The notes beneath the pieces are model-generated. The model made no database searches. It had not been told where the DNA came from and was given only the letters and a program-made list of their open reading frames with translations. Of a stretch of 8,497 bases of DNA, positions 1-5,719 are shown piece by piece (the stretch's first letter is position 1; the number at the start of each line of letters is the position of its first letter). The stretch spans positions 1 to 8,497 of the forward strand of contig DQVG01000061.1 of the NCBI GenBank assembly GCA_015661865.1, written 5' to 3'. This DNA comes from Desulfurobacteriaceae bacterium (GTDB lineage: Bacteria; Aquificota; Aquificia; Desulfurobacteriales; DQVG01). Position numbers and translations under genes: made by a program.

Positions 1-220
1 AAAAAAAGTCTTCAAATTTTTAGATTTTCTTAGTCATTTTCTAAGTTTCAGTCATATTTTAGCATGCTCTAAATTGGGAAGTATTTTCTTATACTTAAGC
101 CATGTATAAAATCTTTAAATTTAATAATAGCTTGTTTTTAATATAGTTTTTCTTATATTTATATAATATCTTGCGGGAATTTACATTGATTTTAAATATC
201 CAAATTATAATAAGGTAAAA

Positions 221-252
221 TAGTATAAATAAATGATAGTATAAATAAATGA
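221..252. repeat. Perfect tandem duplication of a 16-bp unit
   Basis: The unit TAGTATAAATAAATGA occurs twice back to back with no mismatch (221-236 and 237-252). Its neighbours are not further copies. It lies in the non-coding region before mutS, about 160 bases from the mutS start and just downstream of an isolated TATAAT at 206-211. It could be a recent slippage duplication or a doubled protein-binding site; sequence alone does not decide. Confidence 0.85.
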
Positions 253-349
253 AGCATAAAATATACCAAGATTTTATCATATGATTTATCATCAACAAAA
301 AATCTTTGCTTTCTTAATTTTCTGTTTCTATAACATGCCTATTTAAACA

Positions 350-377
350 TTGCCATTTACGAGTTTCTTTTTATTAT
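350..377 (+). promoter_or_regulatory. Candidate sigma70-type promoter for mutS
   Basis: TTGCCA (350-355, five of six matches to the -35 consensus) is followed after 16 bases by TATTAT (372-377, five of six matches to the -10 consensus). An overlapping TATAAA at 375-380 is an alternative -10 box. Transcription would start near 384-387, giving a leader of only about 25 bases before the mutS start. In DNA this A/T-rich chance matches are common, so this is a moderate call. Confidence 0.4.
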
Positions 378-409
378 AAACTTGAGAATTTTTCAATTGG
401 AGGATTTTT

Positions 410-3019
410 ATGAAAGAAACTCCGGCCTTAAGACAATACAAAAAAATTAAGGAAAAATATAAAGATGCTATTTTACTTTTTAGAATGGGAGATTTTTATG
501 AAATGTTTTTCGAAGATGCTAAGATAGGAGCCAAAGTATTAGGTATAGCTTTAACTTCTCGTCCCTTTGGAAAAAATTCTCCAAAGGTTCCCATGGCAGG
601 TATTCCTCATCATGCTCTTTCTATGTATTTACCTAAACTTATTGATGCTGGTTATAAAGTTGCTATTTGTGATCAAATAGAAGAACCTAAGCCTGGGAAA
701 GTTGTAGAAAGAGAAGTTATTCGAGTAATTACTCCCGGAACTTACTTTGAAGATGAAAGAGTAGAAAGATATTTTCTAGCTTTATATAAAGAAAAAAATA
801 AATATTTTGCTGCCCTAATAAATATATCCACAGGAGATTTTTATATTTCGTCTTTTAATAACTTTGAAGAAGTTTTAAATTACATATATAAATACAAACC
901 TAATGAAATTTTATTTGATAGAAAGTTAAAACAAGAAATTTTTGAAAACCTAAAAGGATCTGAAAATCTTTTACTTCAAGAAAAAGATTTTAAAGCTTTA
1001 AGTTTAGAAGAAAAAGAAAAATACCTCTCTTTTTCAGAACCAGAAAAACTTCTAATTTTAAATGCCTTGGAATATTTAAAAGATACTCAAAAAGATTTTT
1101 TACCAAAAATAAAAGAGCCCACTTATTTAATTTTTAAAAATTATGTAGAAATAGATCAAAATACAATTAAAAATTTAGAAATATTGGAAAATTATTATAC
1201 CGGGAAAAGTGATAAAACCCTTTTAAAAGTATTAGATTTTACAAAAACTAAAATGGGTCATAGAAAATTGAAATTTTTACTTTTGCATCCTTTAAAAGAT
1301 TTGGAAAATATAAAACATCGTCAAAGTTTAATAGAAGAGCTTATAAAAAATATTCCAGTATTAAAAAATATACAAGATAAACTTGAAAGTATATTTGATA
1401 TAGATAGAATCTTAACTAAATTATCCTCAAAATTAGCTAGTCCAAAGGACTTAGAATTTTTAAGAAATTCTTTAGAAACTGTTTTATCTTTATTTTCTTA
1501 TTTAAAGGAAAATAATAAAAGGATTTATGAATTATTTTCCAATGAAGAAAAAATAAAAAATATATATACATTTTTAAAAAAAACATTAAATGAAAACCTG
1601 CCTCAAAATATAAAAGATGGTTATATAGTAAAACGAGGGGTTAATAAAAAGTTAGATGAACTTTATGATATAAAAGAAAATATAAACAAATATATCAAAG
1701 CTTTGGAAGAAAGAGAAAGAAGAAAAACTAATATTCCCTCCTTAAAAGTGAAATATAACCAAGTTTTAGGATATTTTATTGAAGTTCCCAAAACTCATAA
1801 AAATAAAGTTCCAAAAGATTACATAAAAAGACAAACCTTGGTAAGCGCAGAACGCTTTGTAACAGAGGAGCTAAAAGAGATTGAAAATAAGTTTTTAGAA
1901 GCCCAAGAAAATATTTTAAAATTAGAAACGGAGATCTTTAACAAAATAAGAAAATTCATTTTATCTTTCTATAAAGAATTAAATAAACTTTCAGATGAAA
2001 TTGGATATTTAGATGCTCTTTGTTCCTTTGCCCAAGTTATTCTACTTAGAAATTGGACAAAAGTTGAGTATGTAGATAAAAAAGAAATTTGGATAAAAGA
2101 CGGGAAGCATCCTATTTTAGAAGCTATTTTAGATGACTTTATTCCAAATGATACTTTTGCTAAAGAACATGAAAACTTATTTATTATAACTGGTCCCAAT
2201 ATGGGAGGAAAGTCAGTTTATATTAGACAAATAGCCTTAATATTTCTACTTTCCCAAGTTTGTGGTTTTGTACCTGCAAGCCAAGCTAAACTTTATTTAG
2301 TAGATAAAATTTTCTCTAGAGTTGGAGCTAGCGATGACTTAACCCGCGGGATTTCTACTTTTATGCTGGAAATGTTAGAATGTGCAAATATATTAAAGAA
2401 AGCCACCAAAGATAGCTTAGTAATATTAGATGAAATAGGTAGGGGAACCGCTACTTTCGATGGTCTAGCTATTGCCCGAGCAGTTATAGAAGAGCTTGCA
2501 GATAGAAAAACAAAAACTTTTTTTGCTACCCATTATCACGAGCTTACAGCCTTAGAAAATGAACGAAAGGATACCAAAAACTTGTGTGCTTTTGTAAAAG
2601 AGGATAAAGATGAAGTTATTTTTACTCATAAAATAATAAATGGCAAAGCTACAAAATCCTATGGAATAGTAGTAGCAAAAAAGGCTGGTTTTCCAAAAAA
2701 AGTTATAAATCGAGCTTTAGAACTTCTTTCTTATTATGAAAAAGTATTTTCTTTTGAAAGTCCTAAGGTTAAAGATATTAAAAAAGAAAATAATTTGTTA
2801 GAGACTAAAAGCAAAGAAGATCAAAAAAATATTAATTTAAAGGAAGATAACTTTTTAAAACCCTACTTTATAGAGGAAAAATCTTTATTACTTGAAAGTA
2901 ACGAGAAAAGTAATAAATACAAGAAGATAATAGATAAGATTAAAGCTTTAGATATTGCTAATATAACTCCTTTAGATGCTTTGATATTTTTAAATGAAAT
3001 AAAAAAAGATGTTAAATAA
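410..3019 (+). CDS. mutS: DNA mismatch repair protein MutS
   Basis: This is a full-length bacterial MutS1 (869 residues; the family is usually about 850-880). It binds mismatches and small loops in newly replicated DNA as a clamp-like dimer and recruits MutL in an ATP-dependent way. The N-terminal mismatch-binding domain carries the diagnostic Phe-X-Glu (F29-Y30-E31 in GDFYE). Connector, lever and clamp domains follow to about residue 550. The ATPase domain has Walker A GPNMGGKS (595-602), the STFMLEM signature, Walker B with D674-E675 followed by the GRGTATFDG loop, and the FFATHYHE motif. The extreme C-terminus (TPLDALIFLNEI) matches the usual MutS end. Walker A is followed by Val where many homologues have Thr; the nucleotide-binding Lys601 and Ser602 are intact. 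The start is supported by TGGAGGA at 398-404, five bases before the ATG. No mutL is in the window. The gene appears monocistronic and ends at a strong hairpin. Identity is very secure. Confidence 0.98.
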   Translation: MKETPALRQYKKIKEKYKDAILLFRMGDFYEMFFEDAKIGAKVLGIALTSRPFGKNSPKVPMAGIPHHALSMYLPKLIDAGYKVAICDQIEEPKPGKVVEREVIRVITPGTYFEDERVERYFLALYKEKNKYFAALINISTGDFYISSFNNFEEVLNYIYKYKPNEILFDRKLKQEIFENLKGSENLLLQEKDFKALSLEEKEKYLSFSEPEKLLILNALEYLKDTQKDFLPKIKEPTYLIFKNYVEIDQNTIKNLEILENYYTGKSDKTLLKVLDFTKTKMGHRKLKFLLLHPLKDLENIKHRQSLIEELIKNIPVLKNIQDKLESIFDIDRILTKLSSKLASPKDLEFLRNSLETVLSLFSYLKENNKRIYELFSNEEKIKNIYTFLKKTLNENLPQNIKDGYIVKRGVNKKLDELYDIKENINKYIKALEERERRKTNIPSLKVKYNQVLGYFIEVPKTHKNKVPKDYIKRQTLVSAERFVTEELKEIENKFLEAQENILKLETEIFNKIRKFILSFYKELNKLSDEIGYLDALCSFAQVILLRNWTKVEYVDKKEIWIKDGKHPILEAILDDFIPNDTFAKEHENLFIITGPNMGGKSVYIRQIALIFLLSQVCGFVPASQAKLYLVDKIFSRVGASDDLTRGISTFMLEMLECANILKKATKDSLVILDEIGRGTATFDGLAIARAVIEELADRKTKTFFATHYHELTALENERKDTKNLCAFVKEDKDEVIFTHKIINGKATKSYGIVVAKKAGFPKKVINRALELLSYYEKVFSFESPKVKDIKKENNLLETKSKEDQKNINLKEDNFLKPYFIEEKSLLLESNEKSNKYKKIIDKIKALDIANITPLDALIFLNEIKKDVK

Positions 3020-3020
3020 A

Positions 3021-3044
3021 AAGGGGGGGCAAAAGCCCCCCTTT
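3021..3044. terminator. Bidirectional intrinsic terminator between mutS and the cytochrome gene
   Basis: A stem of seven G-C pairs (3024-3030 with 3035-3041) closes an AAAA loop, and a G-U and two A-U pairs can extend it to ten (3021-3030 with 3035-3044). On the plus strand it is followed by TTTAATTATTTTT, and on the minus strand by TTTTTATTT, so it can release RNA in both directions. It begins two bases after the mutS stop and ends three bases before the cytochrome stop, filling the 27-bp gap between the convergent genes. The G7/C run stands out sharply in this A/T-rich sequence. Confidence 0.92.
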
Positions 3045-3046
3045 AA

Positions 3047-4222
3047 TTATTTTTCATATCTGAGTCTTAATTTTAATTTTTCTACTTGATCTTCTGTTAA
3101 AGGTTCAACTAAGATAAGTTGATATTTATCAGTACTGCTTTTAACAAGTCTTAAACCATTTTTGCTAGGAGCTACATAATCCATATCTATGTTATAGCTT
3201 CCGTTTTCGTATTGAACAAAAGGAATTACTCCTTTTGCAAATTCTAGTTTCTTGGTAATTGGATCTAATCTCATTAATTTAACTCCATTTTCAATAGCAT
3301 TTATAACATCTTCACTTGCGTGACAGTCTTTACATGTTCTTCCATGTCTATCAACAGAGTGAGTAAAGTATGGAGCTACAGCCATAAATGTTTTATCTTT
3401 ATAAACAAGAGGCATTACGTTAGCTGGATATACTTTATCTTTATAATTAGCTAAGATAGTAAAGGATTTTGTTGGGAAGAAGTTTTTATGAGGTACTTTC
3501 TTTTTAGTTTTAAGTACATTATCAAAGTGACAATTTAAACAAGATACTTGAGTTTTAACGTGACAAGCTACACACGCTATTTGTCCAAGATGAATAGTAT
3601 GTTCTGGGATGTTTTCTTTAACACCTGGAATTTTGTAAATAAGTCCAGATTTTAATTTTATAGTTTGTCCGGCTTTTTTAATGTGACATTCTTCACAAGA
3701 AATAGTTACAGCTTCATATAAATGCTTTTTAAAAGTACCATCCCCATGCATTTCTTCGCCAGTATGACAATCCGCACAAGTAAATCCTTTTTCAAAGTGG
3801 ATATCCATAAATCCTTCTTTTTTATCAAATTTTAAAGTTAATCTAGCTCTACCATGACATTTTAAACAAGTTTTTTTATCATAAGCTTTTTTAACTGATA
3901 AAACAACTTTGTCTCCTTTCTTTTCTCCGTGACATGAGTAGCAGTTTGCGGTATGACATTTGTAACAGAAAAGCTTGTTATAAGGAATATTTGTAATAGT
4001 TTCAAATCCACCATTTTCTTTAGAGTACCAATATTTTTGTCCATAAGTTGTATGATGTAAGGACATATGAAATGGAGTTACAGTAGGATTTACAAGTCCA
4101 TCTTTATAAGCTGGACAATTTTTGGCTGGCATATAATGCTCTTTTTTTACTAATTTGTTTACAAATGATTCTTTTGCAAATGCAAAAGAACAAAGGAGAG
4201 CTACGCCTATTAATTTTTTCAT
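3047..4222 (-). CDS. Periplasmic octaheme c-type cytochrome
   Basis: The 391-residue product has a signal peptide (positive MKK, short hydrophobic core, likely cleavage after A14-F15-A16) and eight CXXCH haem-attachment motifs, with cysteine pairs starting at C86, C94, C119, C149, C176, C217, C228 and C297. Hemes 1-2 are only three residues apart and hemes 6-7 only six, a packing typical of multiheme electron-transfer proteins. Twelve further histidines (29, 52, 56, 57, 142, 159, 167, 208, 211, 245, 288, 293) could supply the sixth ligands. There is no CXXCK motif as in NrfA-type nitrite reductases and no other membrane segment, so it is probably soluble in the periplasm. The layout broadly recalls octaheme cytochromes of the hydroxylamine oxidoreductase/tetrathionate reductase superfamily, but I cannot assign a substrate; it may be a pure electron carrier. 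A strong GGAGGT (4229-4234) precedes the ATG. It is a single-gene unit with its own promoter and terminator. Confidence 0.93.
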   Translation of the reverse strand: MKKLIGVALLCSFAFAKESFVNKLVKKEHYMPAKNCPAYKDGLVNPTVTPFHMSLHHTTYGQKYWYSKENGGFETITNIPYNKLFCYKCHTANCYSCHGEKKGDKVVLSVKKAYDKKTCLKCHGRARLTLKFDKKEGFMDIHFEKGFTCADCHTGEEMHGDGTFKKHLYEAVTISCEECHIKKAGQTIKLKSGLIYKIPGVKENIPEHTIHLGQIACVACHVKTQVSCLNCHFDNVLKTKKKVPHKNFFPTKSFTILANYKDKVYPANVMPLVYKDKTFMAVAPYFTHSVDRHGRTCKDCHASEDVINAIENGVKLMRLDPITKKLEFAKGVIPFVQYENGSYNIDMDYVAPSKNGLRLVKSSTDKYQLILVEPLTEDQVEKLKLRLRYEK

Positions 4223-4228
4223 TTTAAC

Positions 4229-4234
4229 ACCTCC
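4229..4234 (-). promoter_or_regulatory. Ribosome binding site of the cytochrome gene
   Basis: On the minus strand GGAGGT lies six bases before the ATG at 4222-4220. It is a near-perfect Shine-Dalgarno sequence and fixes the start directly ahead of a typical signal peptide. Confidence 0.85.
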
Positions 4235-4262
4235 AAGCTACCATTATTTCATTACTACTATT

Positions 4263-4290
4263 ATTATATTCGGATTTTTTTTTATTTCAA
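4263..4290 (-). promoter_or_regulatory. Strong sigma70-type promoter for the octaheme cytochrome
   Basis: On the minus strand TTGAAA (4290-4285) and a perfect TATAAT (4268-4263) are separated by 16 bases. Transcription would begin near 4256, giving a leader of about 35 bases that ends in a strong Shine-Dalgarno. The spacer contains an uninterrupted run of nine A (the T-run at 4275-4283 on the plus strand), so its length could vary by slippage. The palindrome TATTTAAATA abuts the -35 box at 4291-4300 and could be a regulator site, but in such A/T-rich DNA it may be chance. Confidence 0.72.
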
Positions 4291-4398
4291 TATTTAAATA
4301 AACTTTTACTTTTAAATAGTAATATATTTTAAACCCTAGAAAAATCAATCAAAATAAATATATCTTAGTAATTTCTCTAAAATTATAAAATATCAATT

Positions 4399-4433
4399 TC
4401 ACTTAAGTTTTAATTAATATTAATTATCACTTA
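4399..4433. promoter_or_regulatory. Candidate operator: palindrome flanked by direct repeats
   Basis: TAATTAATATTAATTA (4411-4426) is a perfect 16-bp palindrome. TCACTTA flanks it on both sides (4399-4405 and 4427-4433), 28 bp apart, a little under three helical turns, and the left copy overlaps the 8-bp palindrome ACTTAAGT (4401-4408). It sits between two divergent genes, where an operator would be expected, and is about 110 bp upstream of the cytochrome -35 box. An A/T-only palindrome has limited weight in this composition, so the assignment is tentative. Confidence 0.3.
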
Positions 4434-4550
4434 GAAAGCATAAAGTTTTAATATTTAATTTTAACTATTTAAAGAGGAGTTATTTTAGAATATATCTACC
4501 TTTGAAAAATAGAATAAAATTAAAATTACATAAAAATCTTTAAGATAATG

Positions 4551-4555
4551 TGGAG
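4551..4555 (+). promoter_or_regulatory. Ribosome binding site that sets the antiporter start
   Basis: TGGAG at 4551-4555 lies six bases before the ATG at 4562-4564. An in-frame GTG at 4550 would give four extra residues, but it overlaps this site and has no Shine-Dalgarno of its own. The mutS gene uses the same arrangement (TGGAGGA, a few bases, ATG), which supports the downstream ATG. Confidence 0.7.
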
Positions 4556-4561
4556 ATATTT

Positions 4562-5719
4562 ATGGATACAAAACTTTTTATAACTTTTACAGTTATAGCC
4601 TTTGGAATTTTAATTGCCCCGATAATATCAAACCTTTTGAAAATACCTTTAGCTATTGGAGAGATCCTGTTTGGAATTTTATTGGGGATTATTAAGATTA
4701 ATACCTTAATTGATCCTTTTTTAACAAAACCTTTTTCTTATTTTGGTTTTTTACTTTTAATGTTTCTAGCAGGTTTGGAAATAAAAATAAGAGAGCTAAA
4801 AGATTTATCTTTTGAAGATTCTTTTTTTATTATTTTGCCAGTTATTTTAAATTTTTTATTTTCTACTTTAGTAGTTATATTTTTTAAACTTCCAATATTT
4901 TTTATTTTAGTATTTAGTTTAATTTCTGTAGGAATAATAGTTTCTGTTTTGCGAGAATTAAATTTACTTAAAACTCAATATGGAAAACATCTTTTTTTTA
5001 TTGGAATTTTAGGAGAAGCTTTTTCTTTAGTTTTATTAACAGCTTTTAGTTTATTTTATAAATTTAAATATCCATATTTATTTATTAAAGAACTCATTTT
5101 ATTAATCTTAGTTTCTATAATAGCTTACCTAATTTTGAAAGTATTTTATTTACTTGTTTGGTGGTTCCCAAATAAATTTTTTGTAATTTTTACAAAAGAA
5201 CCTGGAGAATTTGGAGTAAGACTTTCTTTAGGAGCTTTACTTATTTTATCTTCTCTTTTTGCCTTTGCTAATATTGAGCCTATTTTGGGAGCTTTTATAG
5301 CTGGTTTAATCTTTGGAAATGTTATAAAGCAAGTGGACTTAATAGAAGAAAAGTTTTCAGGTTTTTCCTATGGATTTTTTATTCCAGTATTTTTTATAAA
5401 TATTGGACTTAACTTTTCTTTTCCCGAAATAGACATTTTTTATTTTTTAAAAATATTTTTTTTATTTTTATTGGTAAAAATACTTTCTCATCTGCCCTTA
5501 GCTATTAAATATGACTTAAAAACTTCTATAGCATCTGCCCTATTAATGTCGGCTCCTTTAACTTTACTTGTAGCTTTAGCAGAATTTGGTAAGGCATTAG
5601 GAGTAATAAGTGAGGATGAAACATACTCTCTAATCCTTTTATCCATTTTGACAGGTATTCTTTGTCCAAGTCTATTTAAACTATTATTTAAACCGGATAA
5701 GGTACTAAAAGAGAGCTAG
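4562..5719 (+). CDS. CPA2-family (Kef/NapA-like) cation:proton antiporter, membrane domain only
   Basis: The 385-residue, strongly hydrophobic product has about 11-13 membrane segments from end to end. CPA2 landmarks are present: IPLAIGEILFGILLG (about 28-42), the FLAGLE segment (68-73), a SVGIIVSVLREL helix (122-133), LGAFIAGLIFG (242-252), a FFIPVFFINIGL re-entrant-like segment (272-283) and a Lys in the late helix (K306 in LLVKILSH). Such proteins exchange Na+ or K+ for H+ across the inner membrane. At the ion-binding site, where electrogenic members have Asp-Asp, this protein seems to read Gly151-Glu152 (ILGEAFSL). It ends shortly after the last helix with no RCK/TrkA domain; that domain is found in the convergent gene whose 3' end overlaps this one. 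I chose the ATG at 4562 over a GTG at 4550 because of the ribosome binding site position. Family is secure; ion specificity is not predictable. Confidence 0.88.
   Translation: MDTKLFITFTVIAFGILIAPIISNLLKIPLAIGEILFGILLGIIKINTLIDPFLTKPFSYFGFLLLMFLAGLEIKIRELKDLSFEDSFFIILPVILNFLFSTLVVIFFKLPIFFILVFSLISVGIIVSVLRELNLLKTQYGKHLFFIGILGEAFSLVLLTAFSLFYKFKYPYLFIKELILLILVSIIAYLILKVFYLLVWWFPNKFFVIFTKEPGEFGVRLSLGALLILSSLFAFANIEPILGAFIAGLIFGNVIKQVDLIEEKFSGFSYGFFIPVFFINIGLNFSFPEIDIFYFLKIFFLFLLVKILSHLPLAIKYDLKTSIASALLMSAPLTLLVALAEFGKALGVISEDETYSLILLSILTGILCPSLFKLLFKPDKVLKES
5688..5719. other. 32-bp tail-to-tail overlap of antiporter and RCK-USP coding regions
   Basis: The plus-strand antiporter stop (TAG, 5717-5719) lies inside the minus-strand RCK-USP frame, whose own stop (TAA, read from 5690-5688) lies inside the antiporter. 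The shared bases encode the last ten antiporter residues and the last ten regulator residues. No hairpin with a T-tract is visible at either end, so the two transcripts are expected to run into each other. Confidence 0.9.

Larger units (their letters stand above)
1..409. other. AT-rich intergenic region upstream of mutS
   Basis: I see no convincing gene in this stretch on either strand. It is extremely A/T-rich. It holds two weak inverted repeats (CTTAG at 29-33 with CTAAG at 41-45, and TTTAG at 58-62 with CTAAA at 69-73), an isolated consensus TATAAT at 206-211 without a well-spaced -35 box, a perfect 16-bp tandem duplication at 221-252, a 10-bp palindrome at 276-285, and the candidate mutS promoter near 350-377. 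The one longer reading frame here (minus strand, 95-298) has no ribosome binding site and a low-complexity composition, so I leave it out. The end of an upstream gene is not visible. Confidence 0.6.
4223..4561. other. Divergent intergenic region between cytochrome and antiporter genes
   Basis: This stretch is long for such a compact region. It contains the clear minus-strand cytochrome promoter (4263-4290), a 10-bp palindrome TATTTAAATA just upstream of that -35 box (4291-4300), an inverted repeat TTACT-N7-AGTAA (4306-4322), a perfect 16-bp palindrome flanked by direct repeats (4399-4433), and an SD-like AAAGAGGAG (4471-4479) with no start codon behind it. I could not identify a convincing plus-strand promoter for the antiporter. 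No small gene is supported. Confidence 0.6.

Noticed and set aside
95..298. 67-residue minus-strand reading frame with a hydrophobic N-terminus
   Set aside because: It would start at TTG with no ribosome binding site, its composition is what translated A/T-rich non-coding DNA gives, and it spans the tandem duplication.
382..396. Imperfect palindrome TTGAGAATTTTTCAA just before the mutS ribosome binding site
   Set aside because: The symmetry is imperfect, it leaves no usable hairpin loop, and such matches are frequent in this base composition.
1969..2199. Minus-strand reading frame within mutS
   Set aside because: It lies wholly opposite the conserved MutS ATPase region and has no family resemblance; it is a shadow frame.
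3862..4044. Second minus-strand reading frame within the cytochrome gene
   Set aside because: It overlaps the heme-motif region in another frame and has no supported start.
4187..4198. Possible lipoprotein signal at Cys11 of the cytochrome
   Set aside because: The residues before the Cys (A-L-L) do not fit a lipobox, while a normal signal peptidase I site (A-F-A) follows directly.
3047..4222. Possible ninth heme using Cys36, as in long CX(n)CH motifs of octaheme sulfite reductases
   Set aside because: The next free Cys-His combination is over 50 residues away and belongs to a normal CXXCH, so a long-spaced motif is not supported.
4340..4355. Tandem ATCAA half-sites resembling an FNR/CRP box
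   Set aside because: There is no TTGAT partner at the spacing required for a dimer site.
4471..4479. SD-like AAAGAGGAG suggesting a small leader peptide gene before the antiporter
   Set aside because: No ATG, GTG or TTG lies at a usable distance behind it, and the frames that follow close within a few codons.
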